A DNA stretch of 64,000 bases from Leucaena leucocephala (GCA_037074615.1 CM073545.1:10434001-10498000), one strand, 5' to 3'. Positions 12,191 through 24,680 are shown, counted from the stretch's first letter. The notes: generated by a model not told the origin, from the sequence alone. Numbers and translations are program-made.

Positions 12191-12567
12191 ATAAGTTTTC
12201 AGGAGTACCTTAGATCTTTTCTGGTTCACCGTAATATCCACACACAACTGGAGCACCTTGTTTGGGCTTTGGTACGTTTACACAACAAAAACACCAAGGA
12301 AGCATAGACTGGACGTAGAGAGCCTTTGGACACCGTACAGAGAGAGAAGCCTAGCTAAAATGAACTGAAAAATCAATCACCTTATGCTTCTGTCTCACTC
12401 TCTTATGCATGGTGGGAGGAGTGGGATTGAAATATAACTTCCCACTCCCTCATTTTTCTCATTTCGAAAGTAAGAAAAAAAACTATTCCCTCTATTTCCC
12501 ATCATTACACATTCTCATATGGACCTGGGTTTAATCCACCATGGGTGGATTGACCCATTTCTCAACA
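12191..12567 (-). repeat. 5' LTR of copia element 1
   Basis: Begins TGTTGAGAAATGGG on the minus strand and matches 4710-5086 throughout. It contains the near-palindrome AATCCACCATGGGTGGATT. Confidence 0.85.
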
Positions 12568-12850
12568 GTCTTTTTAGTATTTAATTTTATTTTGGCTTGA
12601 TTTTTAGAAATAAAAAATAATTTTTATAAGAGACAATTTTATTAATAACTAAAATTATTTATTTATTTTTTATTATTTTACTTGTGTTAATTAAATATTA
12701 TTATTAATTAATAACTTTTATTTCTTAACTATTCTTTTTTGTTTGGTAATTTAGTTTTAAAAAAGTGATGTTTCCTGGAACTAAGACGGCCTATATCTTG
12801 CTGACCAAGGAAAAAAAGATGGCTTTAATGTCGCCCGTCTTATTAAAGAG
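12568..12850 (+). promoter_or_regulatory. Probable pyruvate kinase upstream/promoter region
   Basis: AT-rich sequence between the copia 5' LTR and the CT-rich leader that starts near 12850. TATA-like words occur but none stands out enough to place a start site. The copia LTR therefore sits only about 0.3 kb upstream of the likely transcribed region. Confidence 0.3.
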
Positions 12851-13116
12851 TTATTTCCCTTTCTTTGCCCTTTCATTTTCCCTCACGGTCCCACTTCCTC
12901 GCTCTCGCTGTCAGCCTCGCACAGCCATTCGCTCTAACGATCACGCCGCCGCTGGCCGGTCCACGCGTCTCCTCTTCTCCCTCCTCCACGCAATTGTCGC
13001 GAAGTCGCCTTCTCCTTCGTCGTGAGATCGCATCCTTCTCCCCTTCTCTGATTTGCTCATCTCTTGGTTCGCCCTAAGCCGCCGTCCCCCTCTGCGTGTT
13101 CTTCTTTGTGGCTGAG
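12850..13116 (+). other. Probable 5' UTR exon of pyruvate kinase
   Basis: A sharply more GC- and CT-rich stretch in AT-rich surroundings, typical of plant leader exons. It ends at a good donor, CTGAG|GTATTT (GT at 13117-13118), followed by T-rich sequence. A strong acceptor, a pyrimidine tract then ATCGGATTCAG (AG at 14620-14621), lies 24 nt before the start codon, giving an inferred 1.5-kb leader intron 13117-14621. Short open frames here show no protein family. Transcript data would decide. Confidence 0.5.
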
Positions 13117-14645
13117 GTATTTCTTCTTCCTCTTTTTTTGTTTTTGACATCTGCTGGTTCTTCATGCCAGTTATTAGAGGCTTTGATTTTTTTGGTGATC
13201 GTTTGTTGTGTTGCGCTCTGATTTTGTCTGAAAGCTTGTCAATATTTGGAGGATTGGAGTCTGGTGGCCGATTGATCTATTAAATGTTTGGATAGGAAAC
13301 TATTGTTCTGATTGCTTTGCTTCTTCTTCAATGATCCGTTTCATTTTAATTTGTTCTTTCTCTTGAAGGCTTGTGTTCCTAGTTTTCATAAGAATTTGAT
13401 TCCAGGAGGAATTAACGTGGTAGATTTCTTCAAATTTCAACAAGAAGAAGCCTTAAAAATCTCTGAATAAATTGTTAATAAAAAATAAGGACTGTTCAAT
13501 TATTTCATTTCTCTTCTGTTTGAACTTAATTTCTGTTCAGTCTTTCCTTCTTCTTCAGATTCCATGCGCCCCCGTCGGCGTTAATCACATTTTCTACCAC
13601 TTTTAACTCCTTTTATGCATTCTGTTACAAATCTAATCTTATGTTTTTTAATATTTGTACATCCATCTCAATATTTTCTATCCAACATTTTATCCAGACA
13701 ACATTTACCGTGTGTTGCTGAATTTATATATAAAATTTTATTTTATACTTTTTAGTTTTTAGGTACTTTTTTAGTACAAATTTTTTCAAATTGTAATATA
13801 AAAAAAATTGCCTTGAGAAACGAGCTAGTTCTTGTCTCCTGTCTCGTATGGCCAGGCTGCCCCTGTGGGCAGGGTCTCGGGCGGCACACCTATTTTTCAA
13901 ACTCTTCTTTCTACTATTGGCTGAGAACTATATTTCAAACCTTAATGCCAGCAATAAAGCATTAATCACGTTGTGACTATTTAAGTTCTTTTCCTCTTTT
14001 CTTATAGAGAAACTTTGCAAAAATGTGGCAAAATAGGCTGTTACAAAAAATAACAATATAAATATAATTTTTTAAAATGCATATATTACGTATAAATCAT
14101 ATCCTATAAAATTTATATCAGTCCCATCTATAAAATGTAAGTATATGGTTCCATATATAGAATTTTATTTGCGTGTGCTTTAAGCTGGTTTTGCATGAGC
14201 CTATCCGTTAATATTCTCTTATATTTAGGTCTTATATGTGTTTAGATTATTTGATCTAAAACTATATAGTTTTAGAGGCTATCTAAAACACAGGTATATA
14301 TATATATATATATGATATTCTAACGTAGGTCATTTTTTCTTTTCATAACTCAGTTGATGTTTCATTATTTATAATGGAAAATAAGTCATTTTGATATATT
14401 TTTATAGAAAATTTCAGTATATTTTAGATGAAAAGATATGAATTATTAATTAATTAATTATACTTAAAATACCTAAAATGCTTTAACTTTTTTTGGCCAA
14501 AAAATGCTTTAGGTTTAAAACCGGAAAAAGTAGGGGCTTGTTCTTTTTCATGCCGTGTTTTTTATCAGAGATTCATAGTTGACAATCTATTATTTCTTCT
14601 CCTCCCCTTCATCGGATTCAGCATCATTTTCATTTACATTCCAAG

Positions 14646-17600
14646 ATGGCTCTCTACGATAACGGAGAGGTCGCGATTGAGAAGAAGCCTAAGACGAAGA
14701 TCGTTTGTACTCTTGGACCTGCATCCAGGTCGGTGCCCATGGTCGAAAAGCTTCTGCGTGCAGGCATGAACGTCGCTCGCTTCAACTTTTCTCACGGATC
14801 ACATGAATATCACCAGGAAACTCTGGATAACCTTAGGGAAGCTATGGAAAACACGGGTATTCTGTGTGCCGTCATGCTCGATACCAAGGTATTTCAGCCC
14901 CATTCTTTGTACGTGTTTACCATTTGTTGTTTTATTTTATTTTTTTATTGGGTGAAAACTTGTTTATCATCTCCATCTATACTTCCCCCCCCCCCCCCAT
15001 TTGTTATATGTAATATTAACTGCTGGGGTATTTGCTTTTATATTTAACTATTCAGTTTTACCTTTTTATCCCATATCGTCTAAACTTATAATAAAACAAT
15101 TGTAAGTCAGAGCTCAGTCCCCAAAAAGAAAATTGCAACTGCAGTTAGATAAACTGATATCTTATATTTTTGATATCTTGAATACTCTGTCATGGCGTAA
15201 AAGGTATGAAATATAATGATTTTTGAGAGTTTGGTTTGTCAATAAATAATTGTACCAACAATAACTTATAAATGTTAACTAAGTTAAAATTATTTTGTAG
15301 GGAGATCTATGTCCTTTAATAGCTATAAAATGCTTTCAAGTTTCAACAATCTTATTATCTTACTATTCTCGATGTCTAAGGTGCCATTAAGCATCTTGGA
15401 TACTGAACATAGACGCCTTTAATATTGGTAATAGCAAAAGCCTCCATAATAGCTGACATCCATTCCACACAGGACTGCATATGATTTTTCTGTTATTTTA
15501 TATGACATTCATTATATCTGTTATTTTAATAATACTATTTTATATAATACGTCAATTCCTTTTTCTGATCAAATATTGACGAGCGTTCTACAAATTGTAA
15601 CTCAGAAGTAAGTCATCATATATTCCATCTACTTTTTTGTCCGTTATTTTCTTTCAGGAGTTTTACACAATTCACTAATTTTGGACAAAGCGTTCAATTA
15701 TGATAGAACCTTTCATTCTGTAGTGTGTTATTCATCTTGTACGTTTGATCATTTGGAAGTTTGCAATTTCCGGAGACTAATTCTCTTTTCGTTTTTTAGT
15801 ACTTTTGTCTTAATGTAATTGCTAAAATGTTATGCCAATTGCATATTTAGTTTCAAAGGAGATGTGTCAATACACATGTCTAAATTGTTTTTTTATGAAG
15901 GCAAACTTGTCAGCCTAGGGCATTTCTTATTTGTCGTTTCTCTCTGATGTTGTAGGGTCCAGAGATTAGAACTGGATTTCTGAAGGATGGTAAGCCTATA
16001 CAATTGACACAAGGTCAGGAAATAACCATATCAACTGACTATAGCATAAAAGGTGATGAGAATATGATCTGCATGAGCTACAAAAAGTTGGCTGAGGATG
16101 TGAAGCCCGGTAGTGTAATATTATGCTCAGATGGAACAATCTCATTTACAGTCTTATCATGTGACAAAAATTTGGGTTTAGTTCGATGCCGCTGTGAGAA
16201 CTCTGCAGTTCTTGGTGAGAGAAAGAATGTTAATCTGCCTGGAGTGATAGTTGATCTCCCTACATTGACAGAGAAAGACAAGGAAGATATCATGAAATGG
16301 GGAGTTCCCAACAAAATTGACATGATTGCTCTTTCTTTTGTTCGAAAAGGTTCAGATTTGGTGGAAGTTCGGAAACTACTAGGAAAACATGCAAAGAATA
16401 TTCTTCTTATGTCCAAGGTATGTTGTCATCCAGTCCAACCAGGATAGTCCTCTTGTTGTATTACTTTAGAATATGGATATTTAGAGGAAGACGTCTACAA
16501 GCCCTCACCAGGGATTTGAATAAAGGACCTCAGAATTTTGTATTACTTCCTTGAAATGGAGGTACCCAAGTCAAAGAAAGGGATCCTTATATCTAAAAGG
16601 AAGAATGCCCTGGTTCTCCTTGGAGTGCTTTAGGGTGTGGATAGTTAATCATATGAAAGCCCACTATAAAATTAAATATGCTCAGGATAGTCCTCTTGTT
16701 GATAATGAAAGATACCAAAAACTTGTAGAGAAATCATTCTTGACTCATTCAAGATTTGACACCCTTTCAGTTATCATTTTGTTTACAAGATTTGACTGCC
16801 AAATGTAATTCCCTTTCTATTACATAAACCCAACAAGACATCTAAATCAACCTTTTGCATACTATTTTGATTCTTGTAATCCAACCAAACGTGCTGTGTA
16901 ATCCTGATTCTTGTAATCCAACCAAACGTGCCATTAGTTATTTGGAGAAGAAGCAAATGGTGGTTGCCAAAAGTAGTATTGAAGCTGGATATAGAGCCTA
17001 TGCTCAAGGCATTTGTGAAGGCTTTCCTAATGCTGTCATAATTGAATTTACTGTGCTTTAATTTCTTAATCGTCCTTATTACGTTGTCTCAAGGGATTCT
17101 ATTGACAAACATGTTACTGTGATCTCTATATAATTGTGATTTACTTCTCCTTGCGGATGTATGAAATTGTTCTACAATCTCTATTATGTCTCATTTTCTA
17201 GTTCTCTGAGAAAACTGTCTTCAGAGAAATTATTGATTTTTGCTATCTATGTTCATGCTGTGTTCAATCAATTTTGTGGTTTTTTTATTGTCATTGATAC
17301 ATCATAATTTGGCAGGTTGAAAATCAAGAAGGGGTTGCAAATTTTGACGACATCCTCGCCAATACAGATGCATTTATGGTTGCCCGTGGTGATCTTGGAA
17401 TGGAAATTCCAATCGAGAAGATATTTCTTGCTCAGAAAGTCATGATTTATAAGTGCAACATTCAAGGAAAACCGGTTGTGACTGCAACCCAAATGTTGGA
17501 GTCAATGATTAAATCTCCCCGTCCAACTAGAGCTGAAGCTACTGACGTTGCCAATGCAGTGCTTGATGGCACAGATTGTGTGATGCTTAGTGGTGAAACA

Positions 17601-18128
17601 GCCGCTGGAGCTTATCCAGAACTCGCAGTTCGTACTATGGCCAAAATTTGTATTGAAGCAGAAAGCACCCTAGACTATGGAGATGTATTTAAAAGGATTA
17701 TGGAACATTCTCCAGTACCCATGAGCCCATTAGAGAGTCTAGCATCTTCTGCTGTTAAAACTGCTTACTCAGCTAAAGCGGCTCTTATATTGGTTTTAAC
17801 CAGAGGAGGAAGTACCGCGAAACTAGTTGCTAAATATAGGCCAGGCATGCCTATTCTTTCTGTAGTTGTTCCTGAGATTAAGACTGATACTTTTGACTGG
17901 ACTTGCAGTGACGAGGCTCCTGCGAGGCATAGCCTTATCTTCCGCGGGTTGGTTCCAGTATTAAGTGCAGCATCTGCTAGAGCTTCTCATGATGAGACAA
18001 CAGAAGAAGCTATTGAGTTTGCCATTCAACATGCCAAGACGAAGGGTCTTTGCAAGAATGGTGATGCTGTTGTTGCTCTGCACCGAGTGGGCACTGCATC
18101 TGTTATCAAGATCTTGACCGTGAAATGA
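14646..18128 (+). CDS. Cytosolic pyruvate kinase (three coding exons)
   Basis: Transfers phosphate from phosphoenolpyruvate to ADP, the last step of glycolysis. Coding exons are 14646-14888 (81 codons), 15956-16417 (154) and 17316-18128 (270 plus stop), 505 aa in all, close to the ~510 aa of plant cytosolic forms. Both introns are GT/AG and phase 0. There is no transit peptide; PKTKIVCTLGPASR begins by residue 15. Visible sites: substrate/K+ loop R45, N47, S49 in VARFNFSHGS; D79-T80 of the DTK|GPEIRTG turn, split by intron 1; catalytic K235 in LLMSK|VENQEG, exactly the last codon of exon 2; metal ligands E237 and D261 (MVARGDLGMEI); T293 in TATQMLESM. The C-terminal domain ends HRVGTASVIKILTVK. 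The start ATG has a good context (AAGATGGC) and matches family length. All key residues are present, so it looks functional. Confidence 0.96.
14889..15955 (+). other. Pyruvate kinase intron 1
   Basis: 1,067-bp GT/AG intron, AT-rich, with a poly-C run near 14987-14999. It separates DTK from GPEIRTG. No gene seen inside. Confidence 0.9.
16670..17010 (+). pseudogene. copia RT/RNase H scrap in intron 2
   Basis: Two short frames resemble Ty1/copia pol: SPLVDNERYQKLVEKSF (end of RT) near 16690-16740, and LEKKQMVVAKSSIEAGYRA (RNase H) near 16940-17000. In an intact element about 100 residues separate these motifs; here they are far closer, so the middle is deleted. No LTRs seen. Confidence 0.65.
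16869..16931. repeat. 37-bp tandem duplication in intron 2
   Basis: GATTCTTGTAATCCAACC... starting at 16869 repeats exactly from 16906 for at least 26 bp, with a 37-bp period. It joins the two copia fragments. Confidence 0.8.
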
Positions 18129-18615
18129 CCGACTGGGACCCATTAAAGGATTTTTCTGGCTCATGATTTTTCCCTCATTTTCTTTGCAAAATTTTGAATT
18201 GGTAAGTTGATATCTCATACCTAGAAGAAGCTCATGACTTACTGGATCTTCATTTTGATGGAAAAACATCAGATTATATGTTGAAAGCATGTACTGGGGA
18301 GGTTTCCCTAGAGATTTTGCTTAACCGTATTATTATTCTATTGTTTATCTTGAAATGGAAACTTTTCATTTGTTGAGATTTTCACAGTTTATGATTCTTT
18401 TCAAAAACAAAAGAATATTATTGTGATTCAGGGTATTATTCTCTGATATTCTTTAGGGTGAAGTTTCCTACATTGGCAGTTTAATTAAGTGTTTAGGAGC
18501 TAGCCATGTTTTTCAACAGGAATCTAGGTTGATATGGTAGGTTATTGTGGTTGATTGTTTGCAATTGTTGCTTTTGAGAGAAAATGAATATTTAATGATG
18601 TCAAGAGTGGATATT
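18129..18615 (+). other. Pyruvate kinase 3' UTR and downstream
   Basis: T-rich sequence after the stop codon. I could not place a polyadenylation site. No ORF of note. Confidence 0.4.
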
Positions 18616-18619
18616 AATA

Positions 18620-18850
18620 CTTCCTCTTATCTTTAATATAATAGCTAATTGATTTTTTAGATAGATTAAAAAAATTAAATAAATCAGTTAATTATAATTA
18701 ATATAAAGGCTAATTGATTAATTTAGTTAGATTAACGAGTATATAATATGAATTCGTCTCAAGGGTTTAATTTGGTCACAATTGATTGATTTATTTAGCT
18801 TAATATATCTAAAAGAGTTGATTAGTTTTTATATTAAGGATAAGAGGGAT
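18620..18850. mobile_element. MITE, Stowaway-like
   Basis: About 231 bp with imperfect terminal inverted repeats of roughly 35-40 bp: CTTCCTCTTATCTTTAATAT at the left against ATCCCTCTTATCCTTAATAT read inward from the right. Flanked by TA on both sides (18618-18619, 18851-18852), the duplication of Tc1/mariner-type MITEs. No coding capacity. The rest of 18.9-20.7 kb is AT-rich without a supported gene. Confidence 0.6.
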
Positions 18851-20715
18851 TATTGTTTATTTATTTTTATCAAAAAAATTGATACCCTAAAGTAATTTAT
18901 TGTCTCTTGATTGAGTACCAAAGTGACATGAGATTCATATAATGATGTATTTAATATCTAAATTTGTGCATATCGATCATCGTCCCGTATAAGAAAAATA
19001 ATCTCTTTAAATTGTTACAAGTGATGTTATAGATTAATTTATGACAAGTAACCTCTAAATTAATAACAAGGAGTCTTATCACATTTTTTATTTACAGTAA
19101 TCTTTAAATTTCAAGTTTAATACTCCAGGGGATGTAGGGTGTGTGTGTGACGTGTGTGGGGTTCCCTCTCCCCCATGGGTGAGGTAGGGTTAAAATGTCT
19201 AAAACAAAACAAAGAAAAAGTAAATATAAACAGATTATTTGACCAAAGAGGCCAATATAGGAAGATCAACCCAAATGTTTAACAAAATGTAATATTCTCC
19301 TTACAAAATGTATATAAAAGTGTATTTTAGTAGGTCACTCGGAGCAACAAGTGCATCATATATTTGTGAGGAATTTTTTTACTGTATCTTAAAAAGTATT
19401 AGAAAATTAATCTACCTGTATAAGATGTTTTATCAAAGAATTCTTTAGCTTGTTTTGGATTTATTTATGATATCCGGTATTAATAACAACTGACTAATCG
19501 TTTGTGAAATTGTAAGGTTATGTAGTTTTAAAATTGACTGTTAGACTAAGGGAAACATTTTCTGAAGGGAAGGCATATAACATGTATCAAATGTTCCATA
19601 TTAAAATAGGGTTTAACACTATTATATCATGCCATATTATTAATATATATGGGATTCATGATTTCCTCCCTGTCCTCGAAAGAACTCGTCTCTGTTGATG
19701 TGTTCGAACAAAGGACAGTCCAAAACATAATCACAAACTATATTTTTCTTTTACTTATAATTAACCATCCAAGGAATAATTGGTTTAATGTTTTCTGATC
19801 ATAAATCCTTGCCAATAACAGTGAAATTTCTTGGCGAGCAATGCACAAAAAAGCAAATATATCTTTAACATATTAATTGTTTTTCTTAATTTCTATGTAA
19901 AAATCTGATACTCCTCCTCCAGACTTTAATAGAATACATAATTAGACAGTTGAGAGAGAAAGGGTAGAAGATAAGAAAGATGATTAGGGTATATATTTAT
20001 TATTTTTTTTAAAAATTATCCCTATTGATACTTTCTCAATAATAATTAAGAGAGTGAAAGAGTTAAAAAAGATTATTAGGGTGTTTTAGAAAAATATGTC
20101 ATATTAATTAACTTAACTAATTTTTTTAATTTAATCAAATTAGTTAAATATATTATATATTAAAAACTCAAGTATAAACTTTTATCTTTAAAGATGTGGC
20201 CTCCCCATTACATGTTTGAAAGAACCCAAAAGTCTGACATGGTGGCAATATGGGAACAAAGTCTCACAGAAAATATTAAACATCAAATTTTGGTTGGAAC
20301 AGATTTCTCATTACTATGAATCAAACCAGCTCATACATGTAAAAAGCTAAAATTAAGAAACTCTATAAAAATTAGAATAAAAGACTAATAGAGAACAAGA
20401 ATAATAATCCAAACAATAGCAAGAACCCAGCTAGCAAAATTAATCCACACCCATAGGACAACCTTGCCTTATACTCAGTGTGTTAATAAGACCCAATATC
20501 TGGTTCTTTATTTATGAAAACCGAACTCTCAACATAAGATCCAACAAAAGCACGGATATTCTTGATCTCTCAAAGGCTTCACTAACTGTGTCATTGTATC
20601 AACTAAAAGTATAGCTCCACTAAAAGCACTAGCACCATTTTTACATTGCTATTAAGAGCCAATACAGCTAATTTACCGCCATAACAATTTTCATCGCAAC
20701 GGAACACTTTATTCC

Positions 20716-20938
20716 TCTTAGAATTAAAGCCCTCAATTGTCTCTATTTTTTTTGCATAATTAGTGTTATTTCAATAGATTTGTTTCCTAGTTTGTGTCTG
20801 ATTTATTTCCTAATTTGTTGACATTTATGGTGTAATCATGTTGATTGTAATCACCGGTTATTCTAGAATACTTGGATGTCTATATATTGTACATGTTTCA
20901 TTATCAATAATAATATGAGGATGAATGATTCATTCTCA
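20716..20938 (+). repeat. 5' LTR of copia element 2
   Basis: Matches 35329-35531 (TTAGAATTAAAGCCCTCAAT ... TTATCAATAATAATA). The first two bases are TC instead of TG. Confidence 0.85.
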
Positions 20939-20942
20939 AATA

Positions 20943-20954
20943 TGGTATCAGAGC
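20943..20954 (+). other. Primer binding site of copia element 2
   Basis: TGGTATCAGAGC, an exact match to the plant copia primer site for initiator tRNA-Met, 4 nt after the LTR end. Confidence 0.9.
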
Positions 20955-21302
20955 GTGTCTAAGTGAGGGTCCTGAGAGATGGTTGGAGAAACAAAGTGAG
21001 AGAGGGAGTAGTAGTGTCGCATAGTGAGAGAGAGGGGAGAGAGCGAAAGTCAGATATAAGTTAACGAGAGAGCAAGGCATGACACCGTCACCACTAGTCA
21101 GCTCAGAACCCACCAATCTGCATATCCCTTGACTCCGGTGATGAACTGACCTGCCCATGAAGCTCAAGCGCCGTCGTCTTCCATGCGCATGATATGCATG
21201 CGCCATCCTGTGCTATCTCTTCTGTTGGTGATGAATCTAGAAGCTTTCCGTCCCTTGTTTGGGTCCTATCAGAGGCCTCATAACACCAACCCAGGCGCAC
21301 TA

Positions 21303-21883
21303 ATGTCTGGAACAGATTCTAACACTCAAGGTGACACTTCATCATTTATAATAACATCAAAGATTTTCGAGATGGCATCTGAACTAGCACTAGTTATAGA
21401 ATACTAGAATATAGGCCGCAGATTAAATGGCAACAATTATCTCCAGTGGTAATAGAGTGCCTTGATGTACTTGTGATGATAAAGAAAGAAGAAATATATC
21501 AATGGTCAAGCTGCTCAGCCATCCCATAATGACCCCAGTTTTGACACCTGGTTTGCCTAAAATAATCAGGTAATGTCATGGTTATGTAATTCAATGACTC
21601 TCCAAATTAGTGAGGGATATCTTCTTGCAAGCACAGCAAAGGGAATCTAGGACGCAGCCAAGACTTACTTACTCGACCTTGGATAATACAGTAGCCTTAT
21701 TGGATCTAAGGAGACAGCTGAAAGAGTTGAAACAAGAGAGTCTAACTGTAACACAGTACTACAGCACTCTGACAAAAATATGGCAGCAACTGGATCTGTT
21801 TGAAGTCCATCCTGGGAAGGATGTTGATGATGCAAATTCCTATCGACAACTAGTTGAGAAAGGGAGAGCTTATGAATTCTTAC
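21303..21883 (+). pseudogene. copia element 2 gag, 5' part
   Basis: ATG at 21303 opens MSGTDSNTQGDTSS. After several stops, the UBN2-type Gag middle is readable at 21650-21883 (LTVTQYYSTLTKIWQQLDLF, then VEKGRAYEFLL). The frame is cut at 21883 by a solo LTR and resumes at 32646 with LNDVFEEVRSRIMG and the zinc knuckle. Confidence 0.8.
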
Positions 21884-21939
21884 TATTAGACTCTAATATT
21901 TTGATGATGACAAATAATTTTAATGCAAAACTTTTTGAT

Positions 21940-22760
21940 AAGATTATCGATAAACCCTTTGATAAATAAGAAGAAAATTCTATTTTGAAAACTATTTTTA
22001 CAAAAGGAATCTCCTAAAGACTTATTCGATAAGGGTGTTTATCGATAAATAGGATTTAAACTTAGTTTATAAAACATGTGCAAAACTGTTTCTATAAAAA
22101 GATTTATCGAATGATTGATCGATAAAAGTAATTATCGATAAAGACTTCAATAAATACAATCAGTTACCTAGTTTCATCAAATCCTATCTGTTTTGAATGG
22201 AATTTGTTGAAGCACTTATTGACAAGGTAATTTATCGATAAACTATTCGATAAAAAAAGACAATTTGACATAAAATATATTTCAAACTTTATTTATTGAA
22301 TTATTAATCAATAAGGCTATTTATTGATAAACACTAATAGAGAAAATTTTAGTTTAGTCAAGTACTGAACTGATGATTTTGACAGATTGTGATTATTTAC
22401 TTCTTAAATGTTTTTGAAATCTTTTTTGACGAATATTACATATATGAAATAAGATTAAACATCGAAGAAAGAAAGTTTGAAAGTCTGTTCATTGTTCTTC
22501 AAGCATTTATTGATAAGCTATTTGATAAGCCTTTTATTGAAGAATACTTCCATAAATATGTTATCCTGGAATGAATATTGTATTATCAATAAGTGAAAGC
22601 CTATGTTATAACACGAATATTTTTCAAAAGATATTTTGATAAGGCTATTTATTGAAGTACTATTCGATAAGAACTAAAATTATTTTAATGTAATATATTT
22701 GACATTTATCAAAGTCCTTTTCAATAAGGCATCCTTTTAATAAACACTTCGATAAATTCA
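21940..22760. repeat. Clustered TTATCGATAAA-type motifs
   Basis: More than a dozen variants of (T)TATCGATAA, TTCGATAAG and TTGATAAG, often as palindromes, occur in 0.8 kb of the solo LTR (for example 21945, 22044, 22116, 22131, 22230). Spacing is irregular, so this is a dispersed motif cluster and not a simple satellite. Confidence 0.6.
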
Positions 22761-24680
22761 ACTAATCTTCTAAAAGAATGTCAAACTAGACTTTGATAGA
22801 TTTTAATGTTTCAATCTAAATCATTATAAATCCATTGTTATATGCTTAACCTTTTATTATATCATTTATTAAACATATTTCGACATCATTTTCAGGCAAA
22901 GAGAAGATCAAACGAATAGTTTTATCAAAAAGCAAAAATATGTCAGAATGTATTAAATGCATCAACCATCAGTAACCAATGACTTTATTTCTTGAACGGT
23001 AACGTTCAATGTGTAGAATAGATTTGTGAATAACTCAAATATAAAAGAAATTGAAGTAAATGCTGGAGTTAAGAAGCTCATTGAACAAGATCAATCTGCA
23101 ATTACTCAAACATTAATTGTTACATTCAATATCCTTTGTTTTACCCTGTTTTACATTATCTGAACAGAGGAATTTTCTTTTGAGAGAAATACTGAGATAT
23201 TATGATCTTTAGTGCTTAGCATAATCCCCCTACTGAAGAGAGAGTTGTATATTTTTATTTATTATCAAAGATATTCAAGACTGGGACTCTTGAGTACGAT
23301 TGTAACTTTATAGGAAGTAAGGGGGAGTGAGAGAGATACTCTCGAATTGATGTACTGAGGAACTAAGAGCCTGAGGAATCTTGGAAGATTAGTGTGTTGG
23401 AGATTGTGCCCTAGGGGCCAATCATTATCTTATGAACATTGTTGATTTATGAATTTCTTAATTATGTTATCATATTATTTGCATGTTTACTATGATGACA
23501 ATCCTTGGATAACTCGTGATCTTATCCTAAATGTCCCTGGTCTGTCATCTATGCGGGAGCAGAGATGAAATAAGACCAGTATGACTTTGAAGATATATAG
23601 AGATATAAATCAAAGTCATAAGCACATGTAAGAGTACAGGGTGTTGGACTGACCCGCTATGAGAGAGCTGCATGGGTCAAGTCATAAGCTTCTCTCATAT
23701 ACAAGCCATGTCACTATGCCCTTTGACCTGAGATCATTATAGATTCCTACATGACAAACGCTCAGCTTTGACCTAGTCAAAAGTCACTTTTGACCGAGTG
23801 ATCATAAAGGCTATGCTCGGGCTTAGTGGTTTTCATGCGGAGGAATGTGAATGGTCAAGATGGAATTTGTCCCTCACATTCGTAGAGAGATATTACTGGG
23901 CCCCTCGATGAGTGAGTTTGAGAAATGTATGGCCATACTGGAATGGAAGGGTAGTTCCATTTCTATATTCAGACTACTCAGGGATCGAGAAAGTAACGGT
24001 CAGGAACAGGAGGATGACGTTCTCCATGCCTCATCCTTGACCGAAATATCGTGCGACAAAAGGGACTTGATATGGTTGTATGAAAGGTTACATCGTTTAT
24101 CGATCCTCATATGTTTTGGATAGTTGTAATGCCTTGCTAGAGACCGCTTACGACTTGTGGGTCAGTATAGTAACTGGGCCACTGCCAACTTCATATGGGC
24201 CTACAGGGTCGCACACAAAACAGCCCAATACGAGCTATGATGTCCAGATTCATTGAATCTAAGAGATGTCTAGATTCAATGAATAATCTAGGGTGGATAT
24301 ATATTTTATATATATATATAAATTTATATATATATTATATATAATATAAGAGATATTTGTAAGATTTAATTTATAAGGATAAATTAAGTCTCTATCACTT
24401 TTGAATTTGAATTTAAATGGATATGATCTATTTGAATTTGAAATTCAAATTGATAAGATATCTCAAATTTGATTTATGAGAATAAATCAAATATAATTCT
24501 GTCTTATCTTTTTTTTTAAATTAAATAAATAGGTGAATTAAATCTGTGGGACAGATTTAATATAAACCATATTTATTTAATTAGTTTCTTATTAAATTAT
24601 GCAATATATGATATTGTATTAATTCAGAATTAATATAAGATTAATTCTGAAGTCCGGCCCTATTAGAAGCCCGATAGCTT

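Larger units (their letters stand above)
4710..12567 (-). mobile_element. Ty1/copia LTR retrotransposon, degenerate
   Basis: A 7.9-kb minus-strand element. Its two LTRs (4710-5086 and 12191-12567) share near-continuous similarity. Order on the minus strand: 5' LTR, tRNA-Met-like primer site, long leader with an extra ORF, gag, protease, integrase, RT, RNase H, about 1 kb untranslated region, polypurine stretch, 3' LTR. Protease-integrase-RT order defines Ty1/copia. All frames carry stops or shifts and several catalytic residues are changed. TCTTT occurs at 4705-4709 and again at 12569-12573, a possible but imperfectly placed target duplication. Confidence 0.88.
16418..17315 (+). other. Pyruvate kinase intron 2
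   Basis: 898-bp GT/AG intron between the catalytic lysine codon and VENQEG. It contains a sense-strand copia fragment at 16670-17010 and a short tandem duplication at 16869-16931. Confidence 0.9.

Noticed and set aside
12865..13165. Short ORFs on both strands in the GC/CT-rich leader
   Set aside because: Low-complexity serine/arginine or glutamate-rich translations fitting a plant 5' UTR exon, with no domain.
16078..16416. 112-codon minus-strand ORF
   Set aside because: Shadow of pyruvate kinase exon 2.
20400..20715. Minus-strand text as the missing C-terminal part of the F-box gene
   Set aside because: Only faint resemblance, full of stops, and it does not continue the domain order expected directly after the F-box fragment.
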